Below are positions 37,788 to 47,259 of a stretch of DNA of 64,000 bases, in pieces (positions within the stretch are counted from its first letter, which is position 1; every line of letters begins with the position of its first letter). A model generated the notes under the pieces. The model made no database searches. It was not told the DNA's origin and worked only from the letters and a program-made list of their open reading frames with translations. Origin of the DNA: Pseudomonadota bacterium (lineage in GTDB: Bacteria; Pseudomonadota; Alphaproteobacteria; Rhizobiales; Hyphomicrobiaceae); contig JAEYPL010000064.1 in the NCBI GenBank assembly GCA_023410905.1, positions 1-64,000 of the forward strand. The letters run 5' to 3'. Both the position numbers and the translations under genes were made by a program.

Positions 37788-39181
37788 TTGGACCTCCCTT
37801 GGCCGGTCCGCCGGCCGGAGCTTTTTGATTTCGAGGATGATGTTTCAGATCGCCCGCCATCGGCAACATGCCGCGCAAGCCAGCGGGCCGTTCGCACGAG
37901 CCTCGCATCATTACCGCGACGCCCGATGAGCTGCACGCCAACCGGCAGTCCATTGGGGCCGGCGAGCAGCGGCAGCGAGACAGCGGGCGTGCCGAGATAC
38001 GTCCAGAGCGAACAGAAGACCGGATTACCCGTCGCGGTACCGATCGGCGCTTCTCCCGGCGATGACGACGTCAGAATGGCGTCGTACTCGTTGAAGACAT
38101 CATCAAGAAGCCGATTGAAGCTATCGGCTGCCGACACCGCCTCGAGATAGTCGAACGCGCTGATCTTCTGGCCGCGCAAGAGCAGTTCGCGGAGTTGAGG
38201 GCTCAGTGCGTCGCCGCCATTTGCGAGATCGCGACGGAAATTGTGTGCCATGTCGGCGGCCATGACCGTGCCGTGGAAATCGATGCCGCGATCGAACGAG
38301 GCCCCGATATCGACTGCGCTCACGTTGTCGCCGAGGGCCGTGACGAGCTCACCAAAAGCCTCATCGAGATAGGGATCCGCAGCCTTCCACCCAGGGCCTT
38401 TGACGAAGGCAAAGCGCGGCGGCAGGGGCGGTTCACTGGCGGCGGCAGCTGCGAGCTGGCCCCCTGCCACGGGACGTGTGTCCGGATCATCCGCATCGAA
38501 GCCGGCGAGGACATCGGCCATGAGTGCGGCATCGGCGACGGAGCGCGCGAATACGCCCACATGATCGAGTGCGCGCGAGAGCAGCATCGCCCCCGTGCGC
38601 GGAATGAGCCCATGCGTCGGCTTGAATCCGACCACACCGCAGAAGGATGCCGGCCGGATAACCGAACCATTCGTCTGCGATCCGATGGCTGCCGGGACCA
38701 TTCCCGCAGCGACAGCAGCTGCCGATCCGCTCGATGAACCACCTGGCGTGCGTGCGTGATCATGCGGGTTTCTCGTTTTACCCGGATGAAAGTAGGCGTA
38801 CTCGGTGGTCACGGTCTTGCCGAGGATGATCGCGCCTGCAGCCCGCAAGCGCGCGACGGCGACGGCATCCTCGCGCGGTGTACGACCCTGCCAGAGCGCC
38901 GAGCCAAACTCGGTTGGATAATCGGACGTGTCGAATATGTCCTTGACGCCGACTGGCACCCCATGGAGGGGGCCGAGCGGACCACCTGCCATGCGATGAC
39001 CATCGGCAGCACGCGCCTGCCGGAGTGCGTATTCGGGGTCGAGGAAAGCCCACGCCTGGATACCCTCGTCAACCTCCTCCACACGACGCAAGCAATCTTC
39101 AGTCAGCTCGACGGCGGTGGCGCGTCCTTCCCGGACGACCGCCGCCGCATCCGTCAAACCGAGATCCGCTAAACGCGTCAT
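37784..39181 (-). CDS. Amidase signature family hydrolase
   Basis: A 465-residue amidase. The Ser-cis-Ser-Lys triad can be placed: K80 in [10 protein letters not shown], the cis-serine among S149-S151 in [12 protein letters not shown], and the nucleophile S173 in [15 protein letters not shown]. The canonical T/DTGGS motif reads SQTNGS, a small departure common in the family. It hydrolyses a carboxamide to acid plus ammonia in the cytosol. It lies 28 bases after the TRAP permease gene in the same direction, so the substrate is probably the solute imported by that transporter. The last residues ([18 protein letters not shown]) form a basic tail. Confidence 0.88.
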   Translation of the reverse strand: MTRLADLGLTDAAAVVREGRATAVELTEDCLRRVEEVDEGIQAWAFLDPEYALRQARAADGHRMAGGPLGPLHGVPVGVKDIFDTSDYPTEFGSALWQGRTPREDAVAVARLRAAGAIILGKTVTTEYAYFHPGKTRNPHDHARTPGGSSSGSAAAVAAGMVPAAIGSQTNGSVIRPASFCGVVGFKPTHGLIPRTGAMLLSRALDHVGVFARSVADAALMADVLAGFDADDPDTRPVAGGQLAAAAASEPPLPPRFAFVKGPGWKAADPYLDEAFGELVTALGDNVSAVDIGASFDRGIDFHGTVMAADMAHNFRRDLANGGDALSPQLRELLLRGQKISAFDYLEAVSAADSFNRLLDDVFNEYDAILTSSSPGEAPIGTATGNPVFCSLWTYLGTPAVSLPLLAGPNGLPVGVQLIGRRGNDARLVRTARWLARHVADGGRSETSSSKSKSSGRRTGQGRSK

Positions 39182-39209
39182 CCTTCAAGCACCGCCATCA
39201 TGCTGCTCC

Positions 39210-40559
39210 TTATCGTGCCGTGTAGAGGTAGTCGGGCAGCCACAGGGCAATGCCTGGGAAAACGTAGACCAGGAACATCGTAATGAACACCATGCCGACG
39301 AACGGCAGTGCACCCCTGAAGATGTGCGTGAGCTCCACTTGCGGTGGCGCCACGCCTTTCAGATAGAACGCGGCCATCGCAACCGGCGGCGTATTGAAAG
39401 CCGTCTGCGTGTTCAGGGCGACCAGGATGCCGAAGAAGATCGGATCGATCCCGAAGTTGTCCAGCAGCGGGAGGAAGATGGGGACGAAAATGACGATGAT
39501 CTCGGTCCACTCCAGCGGCCAGCCCAGAAGGAAGATGATGGCCTGGGTCATCAGCAGGAACTGGATCGGGCTCAGGTTGAGTCCGAGGATGAAATCTTCA
39601 ACGACCTGCTGACCACCGAGAATCGCGAATACGGACGCGAAGGTCCATGATCCGATGAAAAGATAGCAGACCATCGCGGTGGCACGTGCCGTCAGGTAGA
39701 CGGACTCCTTGAGCATCTCGTAGTTCAAGGCGCGATAGACGGCTGCGAGCACGAGGCTCGCGAGTGCGCCCGCCGCCGCGGCTTCAGATGGTGTTGCAAG
39801 GCCGAAGAGGATCGCGCCGAGCACGCAAACGATGAGAATAGCGAGAGGCAGGAACGATGTGGCGAGCGCCTTGATGACCTCGACCGTCGGAACGTCTGTT
39901 TGCTCCTTGGGGAGTTTCGGCGCGAGTGCCGGATTTATGACGGCCCGCAGTATGATGTATCCGATGTAGAGCCCGGCAAGCAGAAATCCCGGAAAGAACG
40001 CAGCCGCATAGAGCTTCACCGCCGACACGCCCGCCGTCGCCGCGTAGACGATCAGCAGAATACTAGGCGGAATGAGAATGCCGAGGCAGCCACCGGCACA
40101 GACGACGCCCGTCGAAAGCTTGATGTCGTAGCCGGCGCGCAGCATGGCCGGCAGCGCCAGCAATCCCATGAGCGTCACGACAGCGCCCACGATCCCCGTC
40201 GCCGTCGCAAACATCGCGCACGTAATCATTGTTGCAACGGCGAGCGAACCCGGTAGGCGCGCCATCGACAGCTGCAACGCATGAAAGAGCCGGTCGAGAA
40301 TGTTCGCGCGTTCTATGAGGTATCCCATAAACAGGAACAACGGCACAGCTATCAGCGTGTCGTTCGATGTCACCTCGAATGTCTTCTGCACGAGTAGCGT
40401 GAAGACACGATTCTCGAAAAACGCCTGTGCAGGATCGAAGTAAGCGTAGAAACCGAAGCCGACGCCCATGGCGATGAGCGTGAAGGCGATCGGAAAACCC
40501 AGCATGATGATGAAGATAAACAGCCCCAACATCAGCATGCCAACTGCCGGGTCGGACAT
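39210..40559 (-). CDS. dctM: TRAP transporter large permease
   Basis: A 449-residue membrane protein with 12 or so helices, the DctM subunit that moves the solute with Na+. Hallmarks: MLGFPIAFTLIAMGVGFGF, VPLFLFMGYLIERANI, and the GGCLGILIPPSILLIVYAA region, and FNTPPVAMAAFYLKGVAPP near the C-terminus. It is most like the mannitol/chloroaromatic (FcbT3-type) subgroup. Start lies two bases from the end of the small permease gene. Secondary active uptake needs the binding protein DctP, encoded upstream in the same operon. Confidence 0.92.
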   Translation of the reverse strand: MSDPAVGMLMLGLFIFIIMLGFPIAFTLIAMGVGFGFYAYFDPAQAFFENRVFTLLVQKTFEVTSNDTLIAVPLFLFMGYLIERANILDRLFHALQLSMARLPGSLAVATMITCAMFATATGIVGAVVTLMGLLALPAMLRAGYDIKLSTGVVCAGGCLGILIPPSILLIVYAATAGVSAVKLYAAAFFPGFLLAGLYIGYIILRAVINPALAPKLPKEQTDVPTVEVIKALATSFLPLAILIVCVLGAILFGLATPSEAAAAGALASLVLAAVYRALNYEMLKESVYLTARATAMVCYLFIGSWTFASVFAILGGQQVVEDFILGLNLSPIQFLLMTQAIIFLLGWPLEWTEIIVIFVPIFLPLLDNFGIDPIFFGILVALNTQTAFNTPPVAMAAFYLKGVAPPQVELTHIFRGALPFVGMVFITMFLVYVFPGIALWLPDYLYTAR

Positions 40560-40561
40560 GC

Positions 40562-41164
40562 TCAGCCCCCCTTGGACGGATTGTGGAGCGTCGGCTCCTG
40601 ATGTTCCAAACGCTCACGAATGACGACACTCTCCGTCTCTTCGACATCGTGCAGTCGCTGCGGCCAGCTCCCCTCTCGAATGCAGATGATGCAGCGTATG
40701 ATCTCCGCGATCCCCTGAAGCAACAGCAGGACTCCGGTGACCGGGATCAAGGCTTTCAGCGGGAAGATCGGAATGCCGGCCGGGCTGAAGATGCTCACTT
40801 CCTTGAAGCGGATGGAAAAGGCCGCGTAGTGCCAGCCGGAATAGATGAGCGCTGCGACCGCCGGCAGAAAGAAGATGATGTAGAGAACGAGATCGATGCT
40901 CGCCTGTGTCCTGGGCTTGAAGAAGCGGTAGACGACGTCGGCCCGCACATGACCGCCGCGCGACAGCGTGTATGCGCCCGCCATGAGGAAGAGCGCGCCA
41001 TAGTTGATATAGCTGAAGTCGAAGGCCCAGGTGGTCGGCGCGCGAAAAGCGTAGCGCACAAGCACCTCGTAGCTCACGCCGAGCGTGAGGACCATGATGA
41101 GCCAAGCGAAGGCTTTACCCGTCCAAGTGCTGAGCGAGTCGATGAAGAAGAGGAAGTTTTTCAT
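40562..41164 (-). CDS. dctQ: TRAP transporter small permease
   Basis: A 200-residue protein with four helices, typical of the DctQ subunit. Features are AFAWLIMVLTLGVSYEVLVRY, TWAFDFSYINYGALFLMAGA, SRGGHVRADVVYRFFKPRTQ and a long cytosolic tail. It scaffolds the large subunit. The gene is separated from dctP by 108 bases that contain a 15-base-pair hairpin, which may lower permease expression relative to the binding protein. Confidence 0.88.
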   Translation of the reverse strand: MKNFLFFIDSLSTWTGKAFAWLIMVLTLGVSYEVLVRYAFRAPTTWAFDFSYINYGALFLMAGAYTLSRGGHVRADVVYRFFKPRTQASIDLVLYIIFFLPAVAALIYSGWHYAAFSIRFKEVSIFSPAGIPIFPLKALIPVTGVLLLLQGIAEIIRCIICIREGSWPQRLHDVEETESVVIRERLEHQEPTLHNPSKGG

Positions 41165-41206
41165 TATTGCACCGATCCGCGGGCGCCGCCCAGAGTGCTG
41201 CCGTCA

Positions 41207-41244
41207 AAGTATCGGGCGGCGCAACGTTACGCCGCCCGATACTT
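41207..41244 (-). repeat. 15-bp perfect intercistronic hairpin between dctP and dctQ
   Basis: AAGTATCGGGCGGCG at 41207-41221 is the exact reverse complement of CGCCGCCCGATACTT at 41230-41244, with an 8-base loop. On the transcribed strand it is followed by TTTGACGG, too short a T-run for a strong terminator. It starts 29 bases past the dctP stop codon, so partial termination or protection of the dctP mRNA 3' end is the likely job. Confidence 0.8.
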
Positions 41245-41272
41245 CGTCATGGCATCGAATGCCGAAACGAAC

Positions 41273-42403
41273 TTAGGTTTTCAGCACGCCCGGGAAGTGA
41301 TGATTGAAGGCGCCCCTGTAGTCGGTGGCGTTGTTCATGTTGTAGTACACCACGCGACGCACCCACGCCTTCTGCGAGTCCATCACCTTCTTCATGTAGG
41401 GATCTTTGGCGAGGATCTCGATCAGGCCGTCCCAGGCTTTGATTTGGGCGTCGAACACAGCCTGCGGCGTGCGGATGACGTTGACTTTGTCTTTGTCGAT
41501 CAGCTCCTGGAGATCTTTCGAGTAGTAGTCCATCGCCTTCCACTCGTTGGCGGAAGAGACGGCCTCGGCGCCGTACTGCAGGATCGCCTGATGCTCGGCC
41601 GGCAGCCCCGTGAACTTCGAGCGCTTGATCATGATCTCGAAGTACTCGGTCGCCTGGTGGTGACTACCCAGCATGTAGTTCTTCGCGACGTCCTGGGCGC
41701 CGAAGCGGCGATCCGAGGTCGGGTTGTTGAACTCGAAGCCGTCGATCACGCCGCGCTCCATGGCGGGCACGATCTCACCGCCGGGAAGCTGGGCAACCGA
41801 AGCGCCCATGGCCTGGAACAGGTCGGCCGCCAGACCGACGGTGCGATACTTGAGGCCTTTGAGCTGATCCGCCGAGGTAATCGGCTTCTTGAACCAGCCG
41901 AGCGGCTGGGTCGGCTGCGGCATCGCGAAGAAGCTCTTGATGTCGACCTTCATGATCTGGGTCTGAAGCTCTTCGTATAGCGCGTAGCCGCCGCCGTTAT
42001 GAATCCAGCCCAGGCCCTCGTTGGCGTTGAAGCCGAACACGGGACCCGTACCGAAAAGCGATGCAGCCTTATGCTTGCCGTACCAGTAGACTGGCACAGT
42101 GTGCGCGGCATCGAGCTGACCGCCATGGACGGCATCGAATACCTGGAAGGGGTGCACCACCGCGCCGCCGACGAGATAGTCGATCTTCAGACGACCGCCG
42201 CCCATCTTGTTGACGCGGTCGACGTAGTCCATTGCCATCTCGTTGAAGACGTCCTTGGCACCCCAAGAACCCTGCATTTTCAGGGTTACGGTCTGAGCAC
42301 GGGAGACGTTCGGCATGGCCACGGTGCCGGCTGCAGCGGCTGCAGCCAGCGCGCCGCCTTTGAGAAATCGGCGACGGTTCACGGGTTCGGATGATTTAGA
42401 CAT
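41273..42403 (-). CDS. dctP: TRAP transporter periplasmic substrate-binding protein (Tat signal)
   Basis: A 376-residue binding protein. The N-terminus NRRRFLKGGALAAAAAAGTV is a twin-arginine signal, so the protein is exported folded. The mature part has TLKMQGSWGAKDVFNEMAMD, an arginine motif region KYRTVGLAADLFQAMGASVA and GGEIVPAMERGVIDGFEFNN, matching the FcbT1/mannitol-type TRAP binding proteins. Start at 42403 follows AGGAGGAAGG. Ligands of this subgroup are usually organic or aromatic acids; the downstream amidase suggests an amide or amide-derived acid. Confidence 0.9.
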   Translation of the reverse strand: MSKSSEPVNRRRFLKGGALAAAAAAGTVAMPNVSRAQTVTLKMQGSWGAKDVFNEMAMDYVDRVNKMGGGRLKIDYLVGGAVVHPFQVFDAVHGGQLDAAHTVPVYWYGKHKAASLFGTGPVFGFNANEGLGWIHNGGGYALYEELQTQIMKVDIKSFFAMPQPTQPLGWFKKPITSADQLKGLKYRTVGLAADLFQAMGASVAQLPGGEIVPAMERGVIDGFEFNNPTSDRRFGAQDVAKNYMLGSHHQATEYFEIMIKRSKFTGLPAEHQAILQYGAEAVSSANEWKAMDYYSKDLQELIDKDKVNVIRTPQAVFDAQIKAWDGLIEILAKDPYMKKVMDSQKAWVRRVVYYNMNNATDYRGAFNHHFPGVLKT

Positions 42404-42626
42404 GGGCCTTCCTCCTGAATGGGTCGGTCTTTGCCGACACTCGTTATTGAGAGAAAGGATGGCACGGCTGGTATGCCACATGCAATACCTTGGGGTCTCA
42501 ACTAAAGGGTAAGCGCCTCATCGACTCCGGCGGCCGTGACCTGCCCCGCCACCTGCTGGTTAAGGCAACGAGTTCAAGCAGATGCCAGTGAGTCTGGTAG
42601 GCGACGCCAAGGTAGCTGCCCGCTGC

Positions 42627-44645
42627 CTAGCCCTGCGGAGGCGCGCGATGCTTCTTGGGCTTCTTCTTGTGGGTAAACTTGCCCGCGGGCTCGTGGGCGC
42701 CGTGCGGTTTTGACGATCCGGCGTAAGACTTCGAGCCGTTGGCCCGTTTCGGCGAGTCGCCCTTGCGATGGGGGTGACCGCCTGACTTCCCACTGTTTCG
42801 GTCCCGCCATGGCGTTTTCGCGCGGGGAACTGTTTCGGGATCGGGTGAAGTTTCGACCTTGGCCTCATCGCGATGCCGCGGTCGACCTGCGTGGGGTGGC
42901 CTGCCATGGGCACCGACGTCGTCTCCCATGGATGCGCCGATGCGCGAGATCCGTGCCTCGTTGGGCTTCATCGAGCGCGCGGCGTCAGCGAACGTATCTG
43001 CGAATTCGGCAGCGATCTGGAAACGCGTGTCGCGGTCGAAAATCTTGATGGCGCCGATCTCGGCCTTCGTCACAGCGCCGGCACGGCATAGGAGTGGCAG
43101 CAACCATCGCGGATCGGCGTTGCGCTCCCGCCCGATATCAACGCGGAACCAAACCATCTCGCGACCAAGGTCCCGTGCCGGACGCGGGGGGCGGCTGTCG
43201 CGACTGTCCCGCCGGCTCGCGCGCTCGTCCATATCCTGCGGGGGTCGATCCTGCCACGCATGATCGCGATCCCGACGGCGCTCGATCCGCTCTCGCGGTG
43301 CCCGCACACGATCGCCGTGCCGCGGCGGTGGACCGGTATCCTCGGTCAAGTCCTCTGGCGCGGGAAGCTGCGCACGGTGCATGCGAACCAGGGCGAGCGC
43401 AATCTCGTCAGCGGTGCGTCCCGCTTGCAGTACTTGCACGAGCTTCATGTCTTCTTCGGCCGCGGGATCGGAGAATATGGAGCTGGCCAGAAACCGCTCC
43501 TGATCGCGCGCGCGGATCTCCTCGGGCGTGGGTGGCGGGCCCCACGTTACCCTGAGCTTCGCACCGGCCAGCAGCGCATCCGCCTTGCGCCGGCGGTTGA
43601 AGGGCACAATCAGCACGCACAATCCCTTCTTGCCGGCCCGCCCCGTGCGACCCGAGCGGTGAAGCAGAGTCTCGGCATCATTGGGCAGATCGGCGTGAAT
43701 GACGAGTGCGAGCGCAGGCAGATCCAGTCCGCGCGCCGCCACATCCGTCGCCACGAGAACACGCGCGCGGCCATCGCGCAGGGCTTGCAGCGCGTGCGTG
43801 CGCTCGATCTGCGTCAGCTCTCCCGAAAGGGCAACAGCCGAGAAACCGCGCTCCACCAGACGGGCATGCGTCCGCTTCACGGCCTCCCGCGTCGAGCAGA
43901 ACACGATCGCCGCGCTCGCCTCGTGAAACCGCAGCACATTGACGACAGCATTCTCGGTGTCGCCCGGCACGACGCGCATGGCGCGATATTCGATGTCGGC
44001 GTGCTGCTCGTTACGCCTTGCTGTCTCGATGCGAACGGCGTCGCGCTGGTAGCGTCGGGCCAATGCTTCGATGTCGCGCGGCATGGTGGCCGAAAACAGA
44101 AGTGTTTGTCGGTTCGCAGGCGTTGCGTCGAGAATGAATTCCAGGTCCTCGCGGAAACCGAGATCGAGCATCTCGTCCGCCTCGTCGAGCACGACGGCAG
44201 CAAGCTTGGTCAGATCAAGCCGACGCCTTTCCAAGTGATCGCGCAGACGTCCCGGCGTTCCAACCACAATATGAGCGCCACTACTGAGCTGGCGCGCTTC
44301 CGTGCGCACGTCCATGCCGCCGACGCACGTCATGATGCGCGCGCCGGTGTCTGCATAGAGCCAGTCGAGCTCGCGCTGCACTTGCATGGCAAGCTCACGT
44401 GTGGGAGCAACGATGAGGGCCAGTGGCTCAGCGGCCTGCGGCAGGCGTTCGTCTTCCCCGAGCAGCGTCGAGCCTATGGCAAGGCCAAACGCCACCGTTT
44501 TCCCGGAGCCGGTCTGCGCCGAGACGAGCAGATCCCGTCCCGCCGCTTGCGACTCGAGGACAGCGAGCTGCACGGAGGTCGGGACCGTGTAGTCACGCGC
44601 AGCAAGGGCGCGCCCGAGCGCTGGATGGACAGACGGGAAGGTCAT
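42627..44645 (-). CDS. DEAD-box RNA helicase with DbpA-like C-terminal RNA-binding domain
   Basis: A 672-residue helicase. The nine core motifs are seen: Q-motif (PTSVQLAVLESQ), AQTGSGKT (Walker A), PTRELAMQ, GTPGRLRDH, DEADEML, FSATMP, then the second domain STREAVKRTHA, ATDVAARGLD and HRSGRTGRAG. A C-terminal domain near residues 470-570 (WFRVDIGRERNADPRWLLPL) resembles the DbpA-type RRM that directs helicases to 23S rRNA hairpin 92. A long basic Lys/Arg/Gly/His-rich tail (ending KKKPKKHRAPPQG) follows, larger than in DbpA. Probable role: ribosome assembly or RNA remodelling, possibly cold-adaptive. The ATG at 44645 is chosen because the helicase core begins right there; an upstream in-frame leader is arginine-rich and unlikely. 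Confidence 0.9.
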   Translation of the reverse strand: MTFPSVHPALGRALAARDYTVPTSVQLAVLESQAAGRDLLVSAQTGSGKTVAFGLAIGSTLLGEDERLPQAAEPLALIVAPTRELAMQVQRELDWLYADTGARIMTCVGGMDVRTEARQLSSGAHIVVGTPGRLRDHLERRRLDLTKLAAVVLDEADEMLDLGFREDLEFILDATPANRQTLLFSATMPRDIEALARRYQRDAVRIETARRNEQHADIEYRAMRVVPGDTENAVVNVLRFHEASAAIVFCSTREAVKRTHARLVERGFSAVALSGELTQIERTHALQALRDGRARVLVATDVAARGLDLPALALVIHADLPNDAETLLHRSGRTGRAGKKGLCVLIVPFNRRRKADALLAGAKLRVTWGPPPTPEEIRARDQERFLASSIFSDPAAEEDMKLVQVLQAGRTADEIALALVRMHRAQLPAPEDLTEDTGPPPRHGDRVRAPRERIERRRDRDHAWQDRPPQDMDERASRRDSRDSRPPRPARDLGREMVWFRVDIGRERNADPRWLLPLLCRAGAVTKAEIGAIKIFDRDTRFQIAAEFADTFADAARSMKPNEARISRIGASMGDDVGAHGRPPHAGRPRHRDEAKVETSPDPETVPRAKTPWRDRNSGKSGGHPHRKGDSPKRANGSKSYAGSSKPHGAHEPAGKFTHKKKPKKHRAPPQG

Positions 44646-44944
44646 GATCGGGAGGCTTTTCAAGTACGGGCGACGCGCCGGCCCGCTCCCATGTGGAGCT
44701 GCCGGCGCCTGTCGCCAATGGTCGTGTGTTTCCGGGTGCCTAGCCGGTTTTGGGCGACACCGCCAGCGGGCACGTTGGCGCGCCGGACAGGATGAAGCCA
44801 AGTCCCGCCATGTGACTGGCGTTCATAGCTAATTTCCTGCGCAATCCATCACATGATACCGCGGACGTGTTGTACAGATCGCTCCCGATTGGCGGTTGGG
44901 CTCGGCAGCTCTCGGACAACGCCGGCGCTGCCGCGCAGGGAGAG

Positions 44945-45457
44945 CTATTGCGCCCGTGGCGCATTGTTGTCGACGACGTGCTGATAGGCGACGAGGTCGA
45001 GGAAGGCCTCGGCTTCCCTCACGACGCCGTTGTTCATCCGGAAGATCCAGACGAATTGATTTGCGTAAGGCGCGCCCGAGGTCGTGGTGGCCGCTCCGTC
45101 GAAGCGGACGATCACAGTGTCGCCTGTTGCCCAGATGTGATGAACCTTCGGAACAATCGGTGTCGCGAGGCGGCTGACCAGAGGAACCGATGCCCGCTCG
45201 ACGAAATCCTTGAGACCCATGTAGGTGCCGGCCACCGGGCCGGAGCCGGCAATGGTCCACTTCACGTTCGGAGCCAGAAGCTCGGCAAAGACATTGCCGC
45301 CCTTGGCCCAGTTGTCGAACGCCTGCCGCACAATCGCCTCGTTTCGTGCCGTCACATCGTTAGCGTGTGCGTGTGCAGGGACTGCCAGAAGAACGGAGGC
45401 GAGCAGCAACGCGCTGGCTGATCGGGTCATACGTCGAGCCGTACCGGAAAACGTCAT
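44945..45457 (-). CDS. Exported SnoaL/NTF2-like protein
   Basis: A 170-residue protein with a signal peptide (SASALLLASVLLAVPAHAHA, cut near residue 32). The mature domain is a SnoaL-type NTF2 fold: RNEAIVRQAFDNWAKGGNVF, LAPNVKWTIAGSGPVAGTYM, DTVIVRFDGAATTTSGAPYA and VREAEAFLDLVAYQHVVD. Its function is unknown; periplasmic members of the family may bind or isomerise small molecules. It ends before a 299-base stretch upstream of the helicase gene. The SDR gene 61 bases upstream in the same direction may share a transcript. Confidence 0.78.
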   Translation of the reverse strand: MTFSGTARRMTRSASALLLASVLLAVPAHAHANDVTARNEAIVRQAFDNWAKGGNVFAELLAPNVKWTIAGSGPVAGTYMGLKDFVERASVPLVSRLATPIVPKVHHIWATGDTVIVRFDGAATTTSGAPYANQFVWIFRMNNGVVREAEAFLDLVAYQHVVDNNAPRAQ

Positions 45458-45518
45458 GTCTCGGTTCCTTTCATGATGAGTTCACAGGGGGAGCAAGCTG
45501 GCCCTTCTGGCCGCGTCA

Positions 45519-46241
45519 TCAGTGCGACGCCGCCGTGGGCCGGATCGTGACTTCGGTGGTATCGACGCTGTCGGGGGCCTCGATCACCTGCCGCACGGCG
45601 CGGGCGATATCGGCCGGCTGCAGCGCGATCGCGCGATATCTGTCCATCGCGGACATCGTCTCTTCGTGCGTGATCGTCGAGGCCAGATCGCTTTCGACGA
45701 CACCGGGATTGACGCATGTGACGCGGATCTTGGTGCTCTCCTGACGCAGCCCATCCGAAATGGCGCGCACGGCGAATTTCGTTGCGCAGTAGACGGCGGC
45801 TGTGGGCACGACCTGCAGCGCGCCGATCGAGCCGACGTTGATGATCTGGCCGCGGCCCTGTCGCTCCATGATCGGCAGAACTGCCCCGATGCCCCAGAGC
45901 ACACCCTTGATGTTCACATCGACCATGCGCTCCCATTCGTCCTGCCTTCCGGCGGAAAGCGGCGACAGGGGCATCACGCCTGCATTGTTCACGAGGACAT
46001 CGATACGCCCCCAGAGATCGAACGCGGCCTGCGCGAAATCAGCCATCGAGGCTCGATCCGTCACGTCGAGCACACGCGGTTCGGCCGTGCCTCCCGCGTC
46101 GCTGATTTCGGCCGAGATCGCCTCGATCCGCTCGCGCCGACGCGCGCCCAGCAGGACCTTCGCGCCGTGGGCCGCCAACTCGCGAGCAATGCCCTCGCCG
46201 ATGCCGCTCGAGGCGCCGGTGACCAGAATGGTCTTGTCCAT
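45519..46241 (-). CDS. Short-chain dehydrogenase/reductase (SDR), LysR-linked
   Basis: A 240-residue classical SDR: TGASSGIGEGIA cofactor motif, NNAGVMPLSPL, catalytic serine in NVGSIGALQ, and Y-x3-K in AVYCATKFAV. Conserved DVTDRA and SDGLRQE parts place it with the YdfG/serine-dehydrogenase-like group of NADP oxidoreductases. It is divergent from a LysR-type regulator 99 bases away, which typically regulates such a gene. Start at 46241 gives the usual beginning MDKTILVTGAS. Confidence 0.9.
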   Translation of the reverse strand: MDKTILVTGASSGIGEGIARELAAHGAKVLLGARRRERIEAISAEISDAGGTAEPRVLDVTDRASMADFAQAAFDLWGRIDVLVNNAGVMPLSPLSAGRQDEWERMVDVNIKGVLWGIGAVLPIMERQGRGQIINVGSIGALQVVPTAAVYCATKFAVRAISDGLRQESTKIRVTCVNPGVVESDLASTITHEETMSAMDRYRAIALQPADIARAVRQVIEAPDSVDTTEVTIRPTAASH

Positions 46242-46340
46242 GATCCGCTCCTTTCCGTGAATACTGATGGAAAGGTGGACCTTCTCGACTGTCGCCGGTA
46301 TCACTCGATTGATCGACTGGATGATTAGCAACATTTGACA

Positions 46341-47228
46341 ATGAAACTCGACCTGAACCTTCTCCCCCTGTTTCAGGCTGTGGCGGAGGAGAACAATTTC
46401 CGCGCCGCCGCCGATCGCCTGGGGGTGACGCGCTCCGCCGTCAGTCAGGGCGTCCGGCGGCTCGAGGACGGCATCGGGATGGCGCTCGTGACGCGCACGA
46501 CGCGCTCGGTTCGATTGACCGAGGCTGGAGAGAGGCTGTTCGCTGCCCTGTCGCAGCCTATGTCGGACATCATGGCGGCGCTGGAGCATCTGGCGGCCGA
46601 GGATCAGCCGCGCGGGCTGTTGAGGCTCGCCGTCACCTCGATTGCCGAAGAATTCCTGTCAGGCCCTCTGCTCGCTCAATATGCGGAAGCAAATCCGGCG
46701 GTGACAATCGATGTCACAGTCACCGACGAGGAATTCGATATCGTTGCGGCGGGTTTCGACGCGGGTGTCAGGCTCGGCGAGGTCATCGAGCAAGACATGA
46801 TCGCCGTGCCGGTCGGCGGGCAACAGCGTGAAGCCGCCGTGGCCACCCCTGCCTACGTGGCCACGCACGGGAAACCGTCTCATCCGCGCGAACTGGTGCA
46901 CCATCGCTGCATCGGCTGGCGTCCAGCTCCGAATGTCGCGCCCCATCGATGGGAATTCGTGGAGAACGGTATTGCCTTCGATGTCGCGGTCGAGCCGCAG
47001 ATCACGACGAACGATCTTCGCCTGATGTTGCGTTCAGCGCTGTGTGGCGCCGGCATCACGTTCGCGCCGCGCGAGACGTTCCGGCCGTACGTGGAGCGGG
47101 GCGAGCTTGTCTGGCTGCTCGAGGATTTCCTACCGCCATTCCCAGGCTTCTATCTCTACTATCCGCAACGACGGAACATGGCGCCAAAGCTTCGCGCGTT
47201 GGTCGAGCATGTGCGTCGTTGGAGTTGA
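46341..47228 (+). CDS. LysR-type transcriptional regulator
   Basis: A 295-residue LTTR. The N-terminal winged helix-turn-helix is LPLFQAVAEENNFRAAADRL followed by GVTRSAVSQGVRRLE; the effector-binding domain runs from about residue 92 to the end (DQPRGLLRLAVTSIAEEFLS). It is most like the group that controls divergent oxidoreductases and quinone or aldehyde responses. It sits head to head with the SDR gene and very probably regulates it. A T-N11-A operator was not clearly identifiable in the 99-base gap. ATG at 46341; a TTG two codons earlier is possible. Confidence 0.9.
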   Translation: MKLDLNLLPLFQAVAEENNFRAAADRLGVTRSAVSQGVRRLEDGIGMALVTRTTRSVRLTEAGERLFAALSQPMSDIMAALEHLAAEDQPRGLLRLAVTSIAEEFLSGPLLAQYAEANPAVTIDVTVTDEEFDIVAAGFDAGVRLGEVIEQDMIAVPVGGQQREAAVATPAYVATHGKPSHPRELVHHRCIGWRPAPNVAPHRWEFVENGIAFDVAVEPQITTNDLRLMLRSALCGAGITFAPRETFRPYVERGELVWLLEDFLPPFPGFYLYYPQRRNMAPKLRALVEHVRRWS

Positions 47229-47259
47229 GGTCAGCCTCCAGGCTTTCCCCTAGCAACGC

